From assembly GCA_000263395.1 (NCBI GenBank), contig AJXE01000016.1:42698-106697 (forward strand): a stretch of DNA of 64,000 nucleotides, written 5' to 3'. A model generated the notes under the pieces. It worked only from the letters and a program-made list of their open reading frames with translations, was not told where the DNA came from and ran no database searches. Each line of letters starts with the position of its first letter. Positions within the stretch are counted from its first letter, which is position 1. This stretch comes from Stutzerimonas stutzeri TS44. GTDB taxonomy: Bacteria > Pseudomonadota > Gammaproteobacteria > Pseudomonadales > Pseudomonadaceae. Shown here piece after piece: positions 20,001-29,468 of the stretch. The position numbers were made by a program, and so were the translations under genes.

Positions 20001-20681
20001 GCTGAGCGTGCCGTCCAGATAGCCACGGCTGTCGACGGTGAGCGCCAGGCGGTCGCGCAGCTCGCCATCGAGGCGCAGCGCCAGCGCCCACGGCTGCCCT
20101 TCGATCAGGCCGAGCTGCGCCTCGCCGACCAGCTTGAGCGGCCAGGCGCCGCTCGGTTGCAGGCGCCCGCTCAGGTTCAGCTCGCCATCGGCGCGGCGCA
20201 CGTGCAGCGCCTGGATCTGCAGCCCTTCGCGGCGCCAGTCGGCGCGCAGCTGCAGGCCCTGCAGTTGCTCGACCTCGTTCAGCCGCAGGCGCCCGAGCTC
20301 GATGCGCTCCACGCGCAACGCCAGCGGCAGTTGGATGTCCGGCAGGCTGAACGGCGCGCTGTCGGGCTCTTCGGCACCCGGCGGGAAATGCAGCTGCACG
20401 TCTTCGGCGACCAGTTCGTCGATGCACAGCGCCAGTTGCAGCAGGCAGCCCGGCGACCAGGCGAAGCGCGGCGCCAGCAGTTCGACGCGCTGTTCACCCT
20501 GCTGCCAGAGCAGACGCTCGGCCTGCCAGCGCCCCGCGAGATGCCCGGCGAAACCCTCGACCTGCACCCCCGGCACGCGCTGAAGCAGCCAGCGGCTACC
20601 CGCACTGGTGCCGAGCAGCCCGCCCAGCGCCACACCCAGCAGGAGCGGCAGTGCGACCAGCGACCAGCCGAGGCGCCTCAC
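17013..20681 (-). CDS. tamB: Translocation and assembly module subunit TamB
   Basis: A 1222-residue protein with an N-terminal membrane anchor (WSLVALPLLLGVALGGLLG), a very long beta-taco body rich in alternating hydrophobic strands, and the conserved C-terminal DUF490 domain ending in an aromatic-terminated strand (FYRRDF). TamB spans the periplasm and works with TamA in outer-membrane protein insertion and phospholipid transport. Its start overlaps the tamA stop by ATGA, so the two are coupled. Length is close to that of the E. coli protein. Confidence 0.93.
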   Translation of the reverse strand: MRRLGWSLVALPLLLGVALGGLLGTSAGSRWLLQRVPGVQVEGFAGHLAGRWQAERLLWQQGEQRVELLAPRFAWSPGCLLQLALCIDELVAEDVQLHFPPGAEEPDSAPFSLPDIQLPLALRVERIELGRLRLNEVEQLQGLQLRADWRREGLQIQALHVRRADGELNLSGRLQPSGAWPLKLVGEAQLGLIEGQPWALALRLDGELRDRLALTVDSRGYLDGTLSGQLQPLAEHLPATLRLQAEGFRATPELPDSLRLNAVELTASGDLQDGYRLLGTAELPGEGGLVRLALDGLLKASGATLDVLELDAGDGQYVRLHGQLDWQQALAGEANLAWHNFPWQRLYSLAEPPPVSLRELNAQLQYDDGAYLGHFESALSGPAGDFSLDSPLSGNLEVVHLPQLQLRAGQGAATGSLSVGFADGLDWKTNLQLSELDPAYWLAQLPGQLGGTLRSRGALRDETLQAEAELDLAGQLRGQPSQLQLTAAGQGATWDVPRLDLRVGANRIHGAGRWSETLDGELRVQLPRLAQLWPGLAGQLDGLVQLAGSAGAPQGSARLNGQALAYQTNRVERLRLDAALGEGERATLRLVADALQLGDNDMGTLQLEASGTRARHQAELRLDGPTLDLATALDGSLQGADWQGRLLRATLQAHEQRWALQSPAAIRRRADGRVELGAHCWLAAPASLCAEEQRLLPEPQLRYRLRDFPLDSLAGFFPEDFAWQGELNADLRLDLPEAGPNGELRLDAGAGVLRLRQGEAWHDFPYRTLTLDSRLRPERIDSQLRFDGGELGEVDVSARIDPRRAIKPLDGEFHLRGLDLAVARPFAPMVERLQGELNGSGRLAGSLQEPELQGELRLSGGEVAGNELPVTLEQLQARLLIDGQQLRIDSDWRSGEQGRGALSGTLDWHAAPDLDLRLTGERLPMVVEPYADLEVDPALHISLAGEQLSIDGKVRVPRGTITVRELPPATVRVSEDARIVGAEQAPAQTPLAVKMDIDVEVGQERLRFSGFGLTADLAGHLHIGDNLDARGELNLNNGRYRAYGQRLTIRRAQLLFTGVLTQPYLDIEAIRSIRAHDVVAGLRITGSAEQPRVDVFSEPAMSQEQALSYLVLGRPLGADSGDSNLLAQAALGLGLAGSASITGGLAQRLGIEEFQLDTEGSGAATSVVASGRLSERLMLRYGVGVFEPSNTIALRYQLTKRLFLEAASGLASSLDLFYRRDF

Positions 20682-22402
20682 AGCTCCGGCCCCATGGAGA
20701 AATGCAGGCGCAGGCCGGTATCGCCGTCCAGCGGATGGGCCAGGTCGACGCGGATCGGCCCGACCGGCGACACCCAGCGCAGGCCGACACCGACGCTGCT
20801 CTTGAGCGTCGGGAAATCCAGTGAGTTGAAGGCGTTGCCCTGGTCGACGAAGGTCGCCACGCGCCAGCGCTCGGCGACCGAGTACTGGTATTCGACACTG
20901 GCGGCGAACTGGTAGCGACCGCCGATGCGCTCGCCGTCGGAGTTGGTCGGCGACAGGCTCTGGTAGTCGTAGCCGCGCACGCTCTGGTCGCCACCGGCGA
21001 AATAGCGCAGCGACGGCGGCACGTTGACGTACTCGTCGGTCCAGTTGCCGCCGAGCTGCACGCGGCCGAGGAAACGATGGCGCTTGCCGAGCGTGGTCAG
21101 GCCGCGCAGCTGGGCGTTGGCGTGCACCAGGTTGGCATCCGACAGCACGCCGTCCTTGGCCGCCGCCAGCTCGAACTGCAGGCGATAACCTTCGCTGGGG
21201 TCGATGCGGCTGTCGCTGCGCAGGTAGCTGTAGGCCACGCCGGGCATCAACAGGGTGCTCAGGCCCGAGTCATCGCCGAGGCGGTATTCCTCGTGCTGCC
21301 ACTTCAGCGACAGCACCCGCTGCCAGCCGCTGGGCAGCTCGCTGTGCCATTCCGGGCCGAGCTTGAGCAGGCGGCTCAGGCTGTCGGTGTCGGCCAGCTC
21401 CTCGTACTGGTAGCCGGCGACGTAGCGCAGTTTGTCGGTCAGCGGCGGGTCCAGCGGCACGTCGTAGTACAGGCCGATGTTCTGCCGCGGTGCCGACAGC
21501 TCGGTTTCCGCACCGTAGCTGTGGCCCTGCGGGTTGACCCAGTGGCGTGTCCAGTTCAAGCGCACGCGCGGCCCGACGTCGGTGGAAAAGCCCAGGCCGA
21601 TGCCCATCGTGCGCGGCTTGCGTGTGGTCAGCTGGACGGCGACGGGAATCCGCTGCGCGTGCGCGCTGGTCGGGTTGGCATCCACCCGCACGCCCTCGAA
21701 ATAGCCGCTCGATTGCAGCGCGCGGTTCAGCTCGGCGATCAGTTCGGAATCGTAGGGCGTATCGGCGGCGAACGGCACCATGCGCGACAGCAGCTCCTCG
21801 TCGAACGGCGTATCGCCGGCGAACGTCACCTCGCCGAGGCGATAGCGCGGGCCGCTGTCGAACACCAGATCGATATCGGCATACCCCTGCCGGGGGTCGA
21901 TGTCCAGGCGCTGGCGCGTGAAGCGACCAGCGAAATAGCCATAGCGCGAGGCCTGGTTCAGCAGTTGCTGCTTGGCATCCTCGTAGCGCCCGTGATCAAG
22001 CACCTCGCCGCTGCGCAGCCGTTGCGGCACACGGAACGTCGCCTGCTGCGCCGCCGGGCCTTCGACCTGCACGCGCACGTTGCGCAGACGCACCGGCTCA
22101 CCGGGCTGGATACGCAGGATCAGCCGCGGCGTCTCACCGCCCTGCACCTGGCTGTCGATCTGCGCCTGGTAATAGCCGAGCGCCTGCAAGGCCTGCTCCG
22201 CCTGGCGCTGGGCGATGCGGCTGTAGTGCAGCAGCTCGCGCTCGTCACGCTCGCCCAGCGCACCGATGTAGTTCTCGACGTTCTGGCGCAACGCGCGGTT
22301 GTCCGGTTCCAGCTGCACGTCCAGTTCCGCTGCCCAGGCGCTGGCGCAGGTCAGGCAGAGAAGGACGGCGCAGGCGATGCTGCGTCTGATCGAGATTGGC
22401 AT
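20678..22402 (-). CDS. tamA: Translocation and assembly module subunit TamA
   Basis: A 574-residue Omp85-family outer-membrane protein. A signal peptide (IACAVLLCLTCASAWA) is followed by three POTRA domains and a C-terminal 16-strand barrel with RYFAGGDQSVRGYDYQSLSP, which carries the VRGY/F motif of the family. The ATG at 22402 is chosen for its signal peptide; a start 33 bases upstream is also open. It is coupled to tamB. Confidence 0.93.
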   Translation of the reverse strand: MPISIRRSIACAVLLCLTCASAWAAELDVQLEPDNRALRQNVENYIGALGERDERELLHYSRIAQRQAEQALQALGYYQAQIDSQVQGGETPRLILRIQPGEPVRLRNVRVQVEGPAAQQATFRVPQRLRSGEVLDHGRYEDAKQQLLNQASRYGYFAGRFTRQRLDIDPRQGYADIDLVFDSGPRYRLGEVTFAGDTPFDEELLSRMVPFAADTPYDSELIAELNRALQSSGYFEGVRVDANPTSAHAQRIPVAVQLTTRKPRTMGIGLGFSTDVGPRVRLNWTRHWVNPQGHSYGAETELSAPRQNIGLYYDVPLDPPLTDKLRYVAGYQYEELADTDSLSRLLKLGPEWHSELPSGWQRVLSLKWQHEEYRLGDDSGLSTLLMPGVAYSYLRSDSRIDPSEGYRLQFELAAAKDGVLSDANLVHANAQLRGLTTLGKRHRFLGRVQLGGNWTDEYVNVPPSLRYFAGGDQSVRGYDYQSLSPTNSDGERIGGRYQFAASVEYQYSVAERWRVATFVDQGNAFNSLDFPTLKSSVGVGLRWVSPVGPIRVDLAHPLDGDTGLRLHFSMGPEL

Positions 22403-22478
22403 GGGCAGGAATGCTAGCACCGCAGGCTCTCGCATGCGGCATATGGCGGGACGGCGGACATGGACGGCAGTGTGGTGG

Positions 22479-22502
22479 TTTCGCCGGATGAGACCGGCGA
22501 AA
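22479..22502. terminator. Hairpin between GNAT gene and tamA
   Basis: TTTCGCCGG and CCGGCGAAA form a 9-bp perfect stem with a 6-base loop, 13 bases past the GNAT stop. It probably ends the GNAT transcript and separates it from tamAB. Confidence 0.6.
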
Positions 22503-22514
22503 CCGGGCGACAAT

Positions 22515-23162
22515 TCACTCGGCGACGGGATTGGCGACAGCGACGCGCTGCGGCGCCGGGTGGAAGAATACGTGCGCGACCACCGGGCCGATCGCGACCT
22601 GGCCGATTTCCTCGTAGCCCTGGCGCTCGTAGAAATTGAGGTAGCGCGCGTTGCCGGTGTCGATGACCAGCCCTTCGGAGGCCGGATCGTCGGCGCACCA
22701 GTTGTGCAGCGCTTCGAGCAGCCGCTCGCCGTAGCGCCGGCCCTGGAACTGCGGATGCACGCCCAGCAGCGGCAGCACATGGAACGCGCCGGGCGGCAGG
22801 CAGCTCAGCACCGTGGCGTGGTAGTCAAGATAGCGTCGGGTGCTGCGCAGGCCGGTGGTCGCCAGCATGCGCAGGCGCCAGGCCCAGCTTTCGGTGATGT
22901 CCAGGCGGCGCTGCGGCGGTGCGATCAAGGCCACGCCGATCAGCCGGTCGTCGAGGAACAGGCCCAGCGCCGGTTGGTCCTGCAGGAAGTGCTGGTTGAC
23001 CAGCTCGCGCACCGTGGCGCGCACACGCTGGTCGTAGCCGGGGCGATCGACGTCGAACAGGTAGGCGAACGTGGGATCGTGGCGGTAGGCGTGGTACAGC
23101 AGGGAACGGGCTTCGCGGGCATAGCCGCTGTCCAGCGTCCTGATTTCCAACGTATCCGTCAT
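22515..23162 (-). CDS. GNAT family N-acetyltransferase
   Basis: A 215-residue acetyltransferase. LLGVHPQFQGRRYGERLLEAL is the V/A-x-x-x-x-R/Q-G-x-G/A acetyl-CoA loop of the GNAT fold (with R-Y-G in place of the usual G-x-G), and LNFYERQGYEEIG is the typical C-terminal motif. The preferred ATG is at 23162, with AGAG upstream; an upstream in-frame ATG would add 11 residues. It is divergent from xthA. The acceptor substrate is unknown. Confidence 0.8.
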   Translation of the reverse strand: MTDTLEIRTLDSGYAREARSLLYHAYRHDPTFAYLFDVDRPGYDQRVRATVRELVNQHFLQDQPALGLFLDDRLIGVALIAPPQRRLDITESWAWRLRMLATTGLRSTRRYLDYHATVLSCLPPGAFHVLPLLGVHPQFQGRRYGERLLEALHNWCADDPASEGLVIDTGNARYLNFYERQGYEEIGQVAIGPVVAHVFFHPAPQRVAVANPVAE

Positions 23163-23336
23163 GGTCGGCTCTCTTGTCGTGCGGTTGGAATGCACGTTAG
23201 CACTGGCGTCGGGCCAGTGCAGGGTTTCCGGTCGGTTGCGACTGGCCGGCGCACGCTCGCTGCAGGGCGCGGCGAGGCCTGACAGCTTTCAGGCGCCTGT
23301 TAAACTCTGCGTTTTTTCGCTGGAACCGTCCTGCCC

Positions 23337-24149
23337 ATGAAAATCGTCTCGTTCAACATCAATGGTCTTCGCGCGCGCCCGCACCAGCTGGCGGCACTGA
23401 TCGAGCGTCACCAGCCGGACGTCATCGGCCTGCAGGAAACCAAGGTCGCCGACGAGCAGTTCCCCCAGGCGGACATCGAGGCACGCGGCTACCACGTGCA
23501 TTTTCATGGACAGAAGGGCCACTACGGCGTCGCCCTGCTCTCGCGCCAGGCGCCGCTGGAAATCCACAAGGGCTTTCCCGACGACGGTGAGGATTCGCAG
23601 AAGCGCTTCATCTGGGGCCGCTTCGCCGACGCCAGCGGCCAGCCGGTGACGGTCATGAACGGCTACTTCCCGCAGGGCGAGAGCCGCGCGCATCCGGTCA
23701 AGTTCCCGGCCAAGAGCAAGTTCTACGCGGACCTGCTGGCGCTGCTCGAACAGCGCTTCACGCCCGGCGAGGCGCTGGCGCTGATGGGCGACTTCAATAT
23801 CTCGCCGGAAGACTGCGACATCGGCATCGGCGAGGTGAACGCCAAGCGCTGGCTGCGTACGGGCAAGTGCAGCTTCCTGCCCGAGGAGCGCGAGTGGCTC
23901 GGTCGTCTCAAGGCCTGGGGCTTGCAAGACAGCTTCCGCACGCTCAACCCGGCCGTCACCGACCGCTTCAGCTGGTTCGACTACCGCAGCCGCGGCTTCG
24001 AGGACGATCCGCGGCGCGGCCTGCGCATCGACTACATCCTCACCACCGCGCCGCTGCACGCGCGGGTCCGCGACTGCGGCGTGGATTACGACATCCGCGC
24101 GATGGACAAGCCATCCGACCACTGCCCGGTGTGGATCGACTGCGCCTGA
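23337..24149 (+). CDS. xthA: Exodeoxyribonuclease III
   Basis: A 270-residue AP endonuclease/3'-5' exonuclease of the EEP fold. [29 protein letters not shown] and the terminal SDHCPVW match the catalytic and DNA-binding motifs of XthA. It repairs abasic sites and 3' blocking ends in the base-excision pathway. The length is standard. It is preceded by a 174-base divergent promoter region shared with the GNAT gene. Confidence 0.93.
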   Translation: MKIVSFNINGLRARPHQLAALIERHQPDVIGLQETKVADEQFPQADIEARGYHVHFHGQKGHYGVALLSRQAPLEIHKGFPDDGEDSQKRFIWGRFADASGQPVTVMNGYFPQGESRAHPVKFPAKSKFYADLLALLEQRFTPGEALALMGDFNISPEDCDIGIGEVNAKRWLRTGKCSFLPEEREWLGRLKAWGLQDSFRTLNPAVTDRFSWFDYRSRGFEDDPRRGLRIDYILTTAPLHARVRDCGVDYDIRAMDKPSDHCPVWIDCA

Positions 24150-24287
24150 CGCGGCGTTCTGCTACTCCGTCAACCCGCTCCGAGCGTAACTGCTACACAG
24201 CTCACAACCCGCGTTGCAGGGCGCGCGCTGTCATATTCGAGTCATCCGGCGGACTTACTCTCGCGGCCTTCACAGGGGGGTAGCGAG

Positions 24288-25658
24288 ATGACATCAAGCG
24301 TGGTGCTGAACAGGTTGTGCAGACGGGCCTTGCCGCTGCTGTTGCTCGGCCTGGCGTGCAGCGCTCCGCTGCCGGCGTTCGGCGAACTGCCGGTGACCAG
24401 GGACGGCGGCGCGGTGCTGCGCATCCACGGCTCCAACACCGTGGGCGCCAAACTCGCGCCCATGCTGATCGCCGGCCTGTTCGAGGCCCAGGGCCTGAAA
24501 GATGTGCGCATCGAGCCAACCGGCGTCGAGAACGAACAGCGCATCGTGGCCAGCACTTCGACGGGCAAGCCGGTGAGCGCCACGGTGGCGGCGCATGGCA
24601 CCGGCACCGGCTTCGCCGGCCTGAAGGACGGCAGCGGCGACCTGGCGGCAGCCTCGCGGCCGATCAAGACCAGCGAGCGCGACGAGCTTGCCGCGCTGGG
24701 CGACATGCGCAGCGCCCAGGCCGAACAGGTGATCGCCATCGACGGCCTGGCCATCGTGGTGCACCCGGACAACCCCGTGCAGTCATTGACCACCGCGCAG
24801 CTGGCCAGCCTGTTCGCCGGTGAGATCGACAACTGGCGCGAGCTCGGCGGCGCGGACCAGCCGGTACAGCTGCACGCCCGCGACAACCGCTCCGGCACCT
24901 GGGACACCTTCAACGAGCTGGTACTGGCGCGCCAGGGCAAGAGCCTCGCCGCCAGCGCACGGCGCTACGAATCCAATGACGAACTGTCGCAGGCGGTGAG
25001 CATGAGCCGCGGCGCGATTGGCTTCACCGGCCTCGCCTCACGGGGCCAGGCCAAGGCGCTGGCCATCGCCGACGGCCAGTCGCAGCCGATGCTGCCGCAC
25101 AACGCCCTGGTCGCCACCGAGGATTACCCGCTGTCGCGGCGCCTGTTCCTCTATGCCCGCCCCAGCGGCCAGACACCCTGGACGCAGGCCTACATCGAGT
25201 TCATCCACAGCATTGCCGGCCAGCGCATCGTCGAGCAATCCGGCTACGTCGCGCAGCATGTCACGGCGGTCAAGCAACAGCCGCAGGCCGACATGCCGGC
25301 GTTCTATCAGCAACTGGCCAACGATGCCCAGCGGCTGACGGTCAACTTCCGCTTCGAGGCTGGCAGCGCGCAGCTGGATAACAAGGCGCAGCGCGATCTC
25401 GCGCGCGTGGCCGACTACCTGCGCCAGCACGGCAAGCTCACCGGCAGCGCCGTGCTGGTCGGCTTCGGCGACGAGAAGAGCGATCCGGCGCGCGCCGCCC
25501 TGCTGTCCAAGCTGCGCGCCATGACGGTACGCCGCGAGCTGAATCGGCTCGATGTCTACTTCAGGGAAATCAACGGGATGGGCTCCGAACTTCCCGTCGC
25601 TTCCAACGAAGGCGGCGGTCGGGTGAAGAATCGCCGGGTCGAACTCTGGGTCTACTGA
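24288..25658 (+). CDS. Secreted phosphate-binding-like protein fused to OmpA domain (copy 1)
   Basis: A 456-residue protein. After a signal peptide (ALPLLLLGLACSAPLPAFG) a PstS-like type II binding fold runs to about residue 335: LRIHGSNTVGAKLAPMLIAGL, then NRSGTWDTFNELVLA. The final ~110 residues are an OmpA-like peptidoglycan-binding domain (NFRFEAGSAQLDNKAQRDLARVADYL ending in KNRRVELWVY). The combination suggests a ligand-binding protein tethered to the cell wall rather than a transporter component. It is followed by a near-identical copy. The ligand is not known. Confidence 0.8.
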   Translation: MTSSVVLNRLCRRALPLLLLGLACSAPLPAFGELPVTRDGGAVLRIHGSNTVGAKLAPMLIAGLFEAQGLKDVRIEPTGVENEQRIVASTSTGKPVSATVAAHGTGTGFAGLKDGSGDLAAASRPIKTSERDELAALGDMRSAQAEQVIAIDGLAIVVHPDNPVQSLTTAQLASLFAGEIDNWRELGGADQPVQLHARDNRSGTWDTFNELVLARQGKSLAASARRYESNDELSQAVSMSRGAIGFTGLASRGQAKALAIADGQSQPMLPHNALVATEDYPLSRRLFLYARPSGQTPWTQAYIEFIHSIAGQRIVEQSGYVAQHVTAVKQQPQADMPAFYQQLANDAQRLTVNFRFEAGSAQLDNKAQRDLARVADYLRQHGKLTGSAVLVGFGDEKSDPARAALLSKLRAMTVRRELNRLDVYFREINGMGSELPVASNEGGGRVKNRRVELWVY

Positions 25659-25753
25659 ATAATTTGGCGTTCTGTGAAGTGGTAGCCGCGGGCGCCTTGT
25701 CCCTCTAACCGAATCGCCCTAGCCTCGCGCCCCTTTTCCACAGGGGTTGCGAG

Positions 25754-27127
25754 ATGTCGTTACGCATTGCAGTAAAAACGTTCTGGAGCCGGGGGCTGGC
25801 CCTGGTGTGGCTCGGCGTGGGCAGCTGCATTCATCCCGGGCAGGCGCTTGCCGCGCTGCCGCTCCCGGTCGATGCCTCCGCGGTACTGCGCATCCAGGGC
25901 TCCAATACCCTCGGCGCCAAGCTGGTGCCGCAGCTGGTTGCCGGGCTGTTCGAGGCCCAGGGCCTGAAGGACGTGCGCATCGAGCCGACCGGGGTGGAGA
26001 ACGAACAGCGCATCGTCGCCAGCACTTCGGCGGGCAAGCCGGTGCTGGCCACGGTGGCGGCACACAGCACCGGCAGCGGTTTCGTCGGGCTGCGGGACGG
26101 TTCCGCCGACCTGGCCGCCGCCTCGCGGCCGATCAAGACCAGCGAGGCCACCGAGCTTGCCGCGCTGGGCGACATGCGCAGCGCCGAGGCCGAGCAGGTG
26201 GTCGCCATCGACGGCCTGGCCATCGTGGTGCACCCGGACAATCCCGTGCAGTCATTGACCACCGCGCAGCTGGCCGGCCTGTTCGCCGGCGAGATCGGCA
26301 ACTGGCGCGAGCTCGGCGGCGTGGACCAGCCGGTGCAACTGCACGCCCGCGACAACCGCTCCGGCACCTGGGACACCTTCAACGAGCTGGTACTGGCGCG
26401 CCAGGGCAAGAGCCTCGCCGCCAGCGCACGGCGCTACGAATCCAACGACGAGCTGTCGCGCGCAGTGAGCATGAGCGCCGGCGCGATCGGCTTCACCGGC
26501 CTCGCTTCGTTGGGCCAGGCCAAGGCGCTGGCCATCGCCGACGGCCAGTCGCAGCCGATGTTGCCACACAACGCCCTGGTTGCCACCGAGGATTACCCGC
26601 TGTCGCGGCGCCTGTTCCTCTATACCCGCCCCAGCGGCCAGACGCCCTGGACGCAGGCGTTCATCGAATTCGCGCACAGCACCGCCGGCCAGCGCATCGT
26701 CGAACAGTCCGGCTACGTCGCGCAGCATGTCACGGCAGTCAAGCAACAGCCGCAGGCCGACATGCCGGCGTTCTACCAGCAGCTGGCCAACGAGGCCCAG
26801 CGGCTGACGGTCAATTTCCGCTTCGAGGCCGGTAGCGCCAAGCTGGACAACAAGGCGCAACGCGATCTCGCGCGTGTGGCCGATTACCTGCGCCGCCACG
26901 GCAAGCTCACCGACAGCGCCGTGCTGGTCGGCTTCGGCGACGAGCAGAGCGACCCGACCCGTGCCGCCCTGCTGTCCAAGCTGCGCGCCATGGCGGTGCG
27001 TCGCGAGCTGAACCGGCTCGATGTCTACTTCAGAGAAATCAATGGGATAGGCACCGAACTTCCTGTAGCTTCCAATCAAGGCAGCGGCCAGGTGAAGAAT
27101 CGCCGGGTGGAAATCTGGGTCTATTGA
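25754..27127 (+). CDS. Secreted phosphate-binding-like protein fused to OmpA domain (copy 2)
   Basis: A 457-residue tandem duplicate of the preceding gene, 95 bases downstream. The mature regions are nearly superimposable (for example the same stretch DNRSGTWDTFNELVLARQGK), while the signal peptides are unrelated in sequence (WLGVGSCIHPGQALA). The leader before each ATG is also similar (CACAGGGG...GCGAGATG), so the duplication included the ribosome site. The OmpA domain is intact. The divergence concentrated in the signal peptide is unusual. Confidence 0.8.
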   Translation: MSLRIAVKTFWSRGLALVWLGVGSCIHPGQALAALPLPVDASAVLRIQGSNTLGAKLVPQLVAGLFEAQGLKDVRIEPTGVENEQRIVASTSAGKPVLATVAAHSTGSGFVGLRDGSADLAAASRPIKTSEATELAALGDMRSAEAEQVVAIDGLAIVVHPDNPVQSLTTAQLAGLFAGEIGNWRELGGVDQPVQLHARDNRSGTWDTFNELVLARQGKSLAASARRYESNDELSRAVSMSAGAIGFTGLASLGQAKALAIADGQSQPMLPHNALVATEDYPLSRRLFLYTRPSGQTPWTQAFIEFAHSTAGQRIVEQSGYVAQHVTAVKQQPQADMPAFYQQLANEAQRLTVNFRFEAGSAKLDNKAQRDLARVADYLRRHGKLTDSAVLVGFGDEQSDPTRAALLSKLRAMAVRRELNRLDVYFREINGIGTELPVASNQGSGQVKNRRVEIWVY

Positions 27128-27134
27128 GCGCGAA

Positions 27135-27162
27135 CGGGCCCGGCACGCCAGTGCAAGGCCCG
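27135..27162. terminator. Possible terminator hairpin between convergent genes
   Basis: CGGGCC and GGCCCG flank an inner GCAC/GTGC stem with a 4-base loop, between copy 2 and the convergent acyl-CoA dehydrogenase. There is no clear U-tract. Confidence 0.4.
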
Positions 27163-27183
27163 CTCGACAGGTTGCCTACTCGA

Positions 27184-28410
27184 TCAATGGCCGCGCAGCA
27201 GTTCCCGCGGCACGTATTTACCCAGCTCGTGCTTGCCGATCGAAGCGCGATGCACTTCGTCCGGACCGTCGGCCAGGCGTAGCGTGCGTTGTCCGGCGTA
27301 CCAGTAGGCCAGCGGGAAATCGTCGGAGACCCCCGCACCGCCGTGCAGCTGGATCGCGCGGTCGATCACCTTCAGCGCCACGTTCGGCGCCACTACCTTG
27401 ATCTGGGCGATTTCGCTGGCGGCGACCTTGTTGCCGACCGTATCCATCATGTGCGCGGCGTTGAGCGTCAGCAGCCGCGCCATGTTGATCTCGATACGCG
27501 AATCGGCGATGTGGTCGAGGTTGCCGCCCAGCCGCGCCAGCGGCTTGCCGAACGCGGTGCGCGCCACCGAGCGCTCGCACATCAGCTTCAGCGCCCGTTC
27601 GGCGACGCCGATCGAGCGCATGCAGTGGTGGATGCGTCCCGGTCCGAGACGGCCCTGGGCAATCTCGAAGCCGCGCCCCTCGCCGAGCAGCACGTTGTCA
27701 TAAGGCACCCGCACGTTCTCCAGCAGCACTTCGGCGTGGCCATGCGGCGCGTCGTCGTAGCCGAACACCGGCAGGTGGCGCAGCACGCTGAGGCCCGGCG
27801 CGTCCATCGGCACCAGAATCATCGAATGCTGCGCGTGGCGCGGCGCTTCCGGGTTGGTCAGGCCCATGAAGATCATGACCTTGCAGCGCGGGTCGTTGGC
27901 GCCCGAGGTCCACCACTTGCGACCGTTGATGACCCACTCGTCACCCTCGCGCACCGCGCAGGCCTGCATGTTGGTGGCGTCCGAGGAGGCCACGCCCGGC
28001 TCGGTCATGCCGAAGCAGGAGCGGATCTCGCCGGCGAGCAGCGGTTGCAGCCACTGGCGCTTCTGCGCCTCGCTGCCGTAGCGCACCAGCACCTCCATGT
28101 TGCCGGTGTCCGGTGCCGAGCAGTTGAAGGCCTCCGGGCCGAGCCCCGAGCTGCCCATGATCTCGGCGAGCGGCGCGTATTCCAGGTTGCTCAGGCCGAA
28201 GCCCAGCTCCGAATCCGGCAGGAACAGGTTCCACAAGCCTTCCGTCCGGGCCTTGGCCTTGAGTTCCTCGACGATGGCGGTCGGTTGCCAGCGATCACCC
28301 TCGGCGACCTGCCGGTAGAAGACCTTCTCGGCCGGATAGACATGCTCGTCCATGAACGCCTGCACGCGCGCTCTGAGCTCTTGAACCTTGGGGGAATAGG
28401 CGAAATCCAT
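27184..28410 (-). CDS. Acyl-CoA dehydrogenase
   Basis: A 408-residue FAD flavoprotein. [17 protein letters not shown] and the C-terminal [20 protein letters not shown] match the acyl-CoA dehydrogenase signatures. It probably oxidises an acyl-CoA to the 2-enoyl-CoA, passing electrons to ETF. GAAGG precedes the ATG at 28410. It is divergent from a LysR gene that is likely its regulator. Chain length and branching preference cannot be read from the sequence. Confidence 0.9.
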   Translation of the reverse strand: MDFAYSPKVQELRARVQAFMDEHVYPAEKVFYRQVAEGDRWQPTAIVEELKAKARTEGLWNLFLPDSELGFGLSNLEYAPLAEIMGSSGLGPEAFNCSAPDTGNMEVLVRYGSEAQKRQWLQPLLAGEIRSCFGMTEPGVASSDATNMQACAVREGDEWVINGRKWWTSGANDPRCKVMIFMGLTNPEAPRHAQHSMILVPMDAPGLSVLRHLPVFGYDDAPHGHAEVLLENVRVPYDNVLLGEGRGFEIAQGRLGPGRIHHCMRSIGVAERALKLMCERSVARTAFGKPLARLGGNLDHIADSRIEINMARLLTLNAAHMMDTVGNKVAASEIAQIKVVAPNVALKVIDRAIQLHGGAGVSDDFPLAYWYAGQRTLRLADGPDEVHRASIGKHELGKYVPRELLRGH

Positions 28411-28550
28411 GAGGCGACCTTCTGTGAAGTGGGTACATGCAATCGATGCTAGTGGACAGCTCTGGATTTATCGAAGCTATTTTCCTAGTGTATAAACATT
28501 CATCACCGATATATGATCGCCGCACCCGCTATCCCTGCCGGAGCACAACA

Positions 28551-29468
28551 ATGAACCTGAACAAGGTCGACCTGAATCTGTTCATCGTCTTCGATGCCAT
28601 CTACACCGAGGCCAATCTGACCCGCGCCGGGCAGATCGTCGGCATCACCCAGCCCGCCGTGTCCAACGCCCTCGCCCGCCTGCGCGAGACCTTCAACGAT
28701 CCGCTGTTCGTGCGCACCGCGCAGGGCATGGTGCCGACGCCGATGGCGCAGAACATCATCGGTTCGGTGCGCAATGCGCTGCAGCTGTTGCGGGTATCGG
28801 TGCAGGAGAGCCGCATCTTCGATCCGGCGCAGGCGAACAAGGTGTTTCGCGTCAGCATGACCGACCTCAGCGAGGCCGTGATGCTGCCGCCGCTGTTCCA
28901 GCGCCTGCGCCGCCTGGCGCCGAACGTGAAGATCGAGAGCATGCTCGCCAAGCGCCGCGAGACGACCAAGGAACTGGCCGCCGGGCGCCTGGATTTCGCC
29001 ATGGACGCCCCGCTCAACACCGATCCGCAGGTGCGCCACGTCAAGCTGCTGGAAGACCGCTACATCTGCGCCATGCGCCGCGGCCACCCGCAGGCCCGCG
29101 AACGGTTAAGCATGGAGCAGTATCTGGCGCTGTCGCACGTGCATATCTCCAGCCGCCGCAGCGGTCTGGGCCAGGTCGACCTGGCGCTGGGCAAGATGGG
29201 CCTGCAGCGCAAGATCGCCCTGCGCTCGCAGCACTACCTGATGGCGACCCAGGTGATCGAACAGACCGACATGGTGGTCACCGTGCCGGAGCGCTTCGCC
29301 CGCCGCCACAACCTGCATCAGGCCGAACTGCCGGTGGAAATCGCGCCGCTGGAAACCCACATCTACTGGCACGAAAGCACCGACCAGGACCCGGCCAACC
29401 GCTGGATGCGCGAGCAGATGATCGAGATCGCCCAGCAGATCAGCGCGCGTCAGGACGTGCCGGCCTAA
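28551..29468 (+). CDS. LysR family transcriptional regulator
   Basis: A 305-residue regulator. The N-terminal HTH (ANLTRAGQIVGITQPAVSNALARL) and FNDPLFVRTAQGMVPT are typical of the NodD/LeuO-like LysR branch. GGAG lies 8 bases before the ATG at 28551; upstream in-frame codons are low-quality sequence. It is divergent from the acyl-CoA dehydrogenase across 140 bases. Its last 29 bases overlap the convergent gluconokinase gene. Confidence 0.88.
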   Translation: MNLNKVDLNLFIVFDAIYTEANLTRAGQIVGITQPAVSNALARLRETFNDPLFVRTAQGMVPTPMAQNIIGSVRNALQLLRVSVQESRIFDPAQANKVFRVSMTDLSEAVMLPPLFQRLRRLAPNVKIESMLAKRRETTKELAAGRLDFAMDAPLNTDPQVRHVKLLEDRYICAMRRGHPQARERLSMEQYLALSHVHISSRRSGLGQVDLALGKMGLQRKIALRSQHYLMATQVIEQTDMVVTVPERFARRHNLHQAELPVEIAPLETHIYWHESTDQDPANRWMREQMIEIAQQISARQDVPA

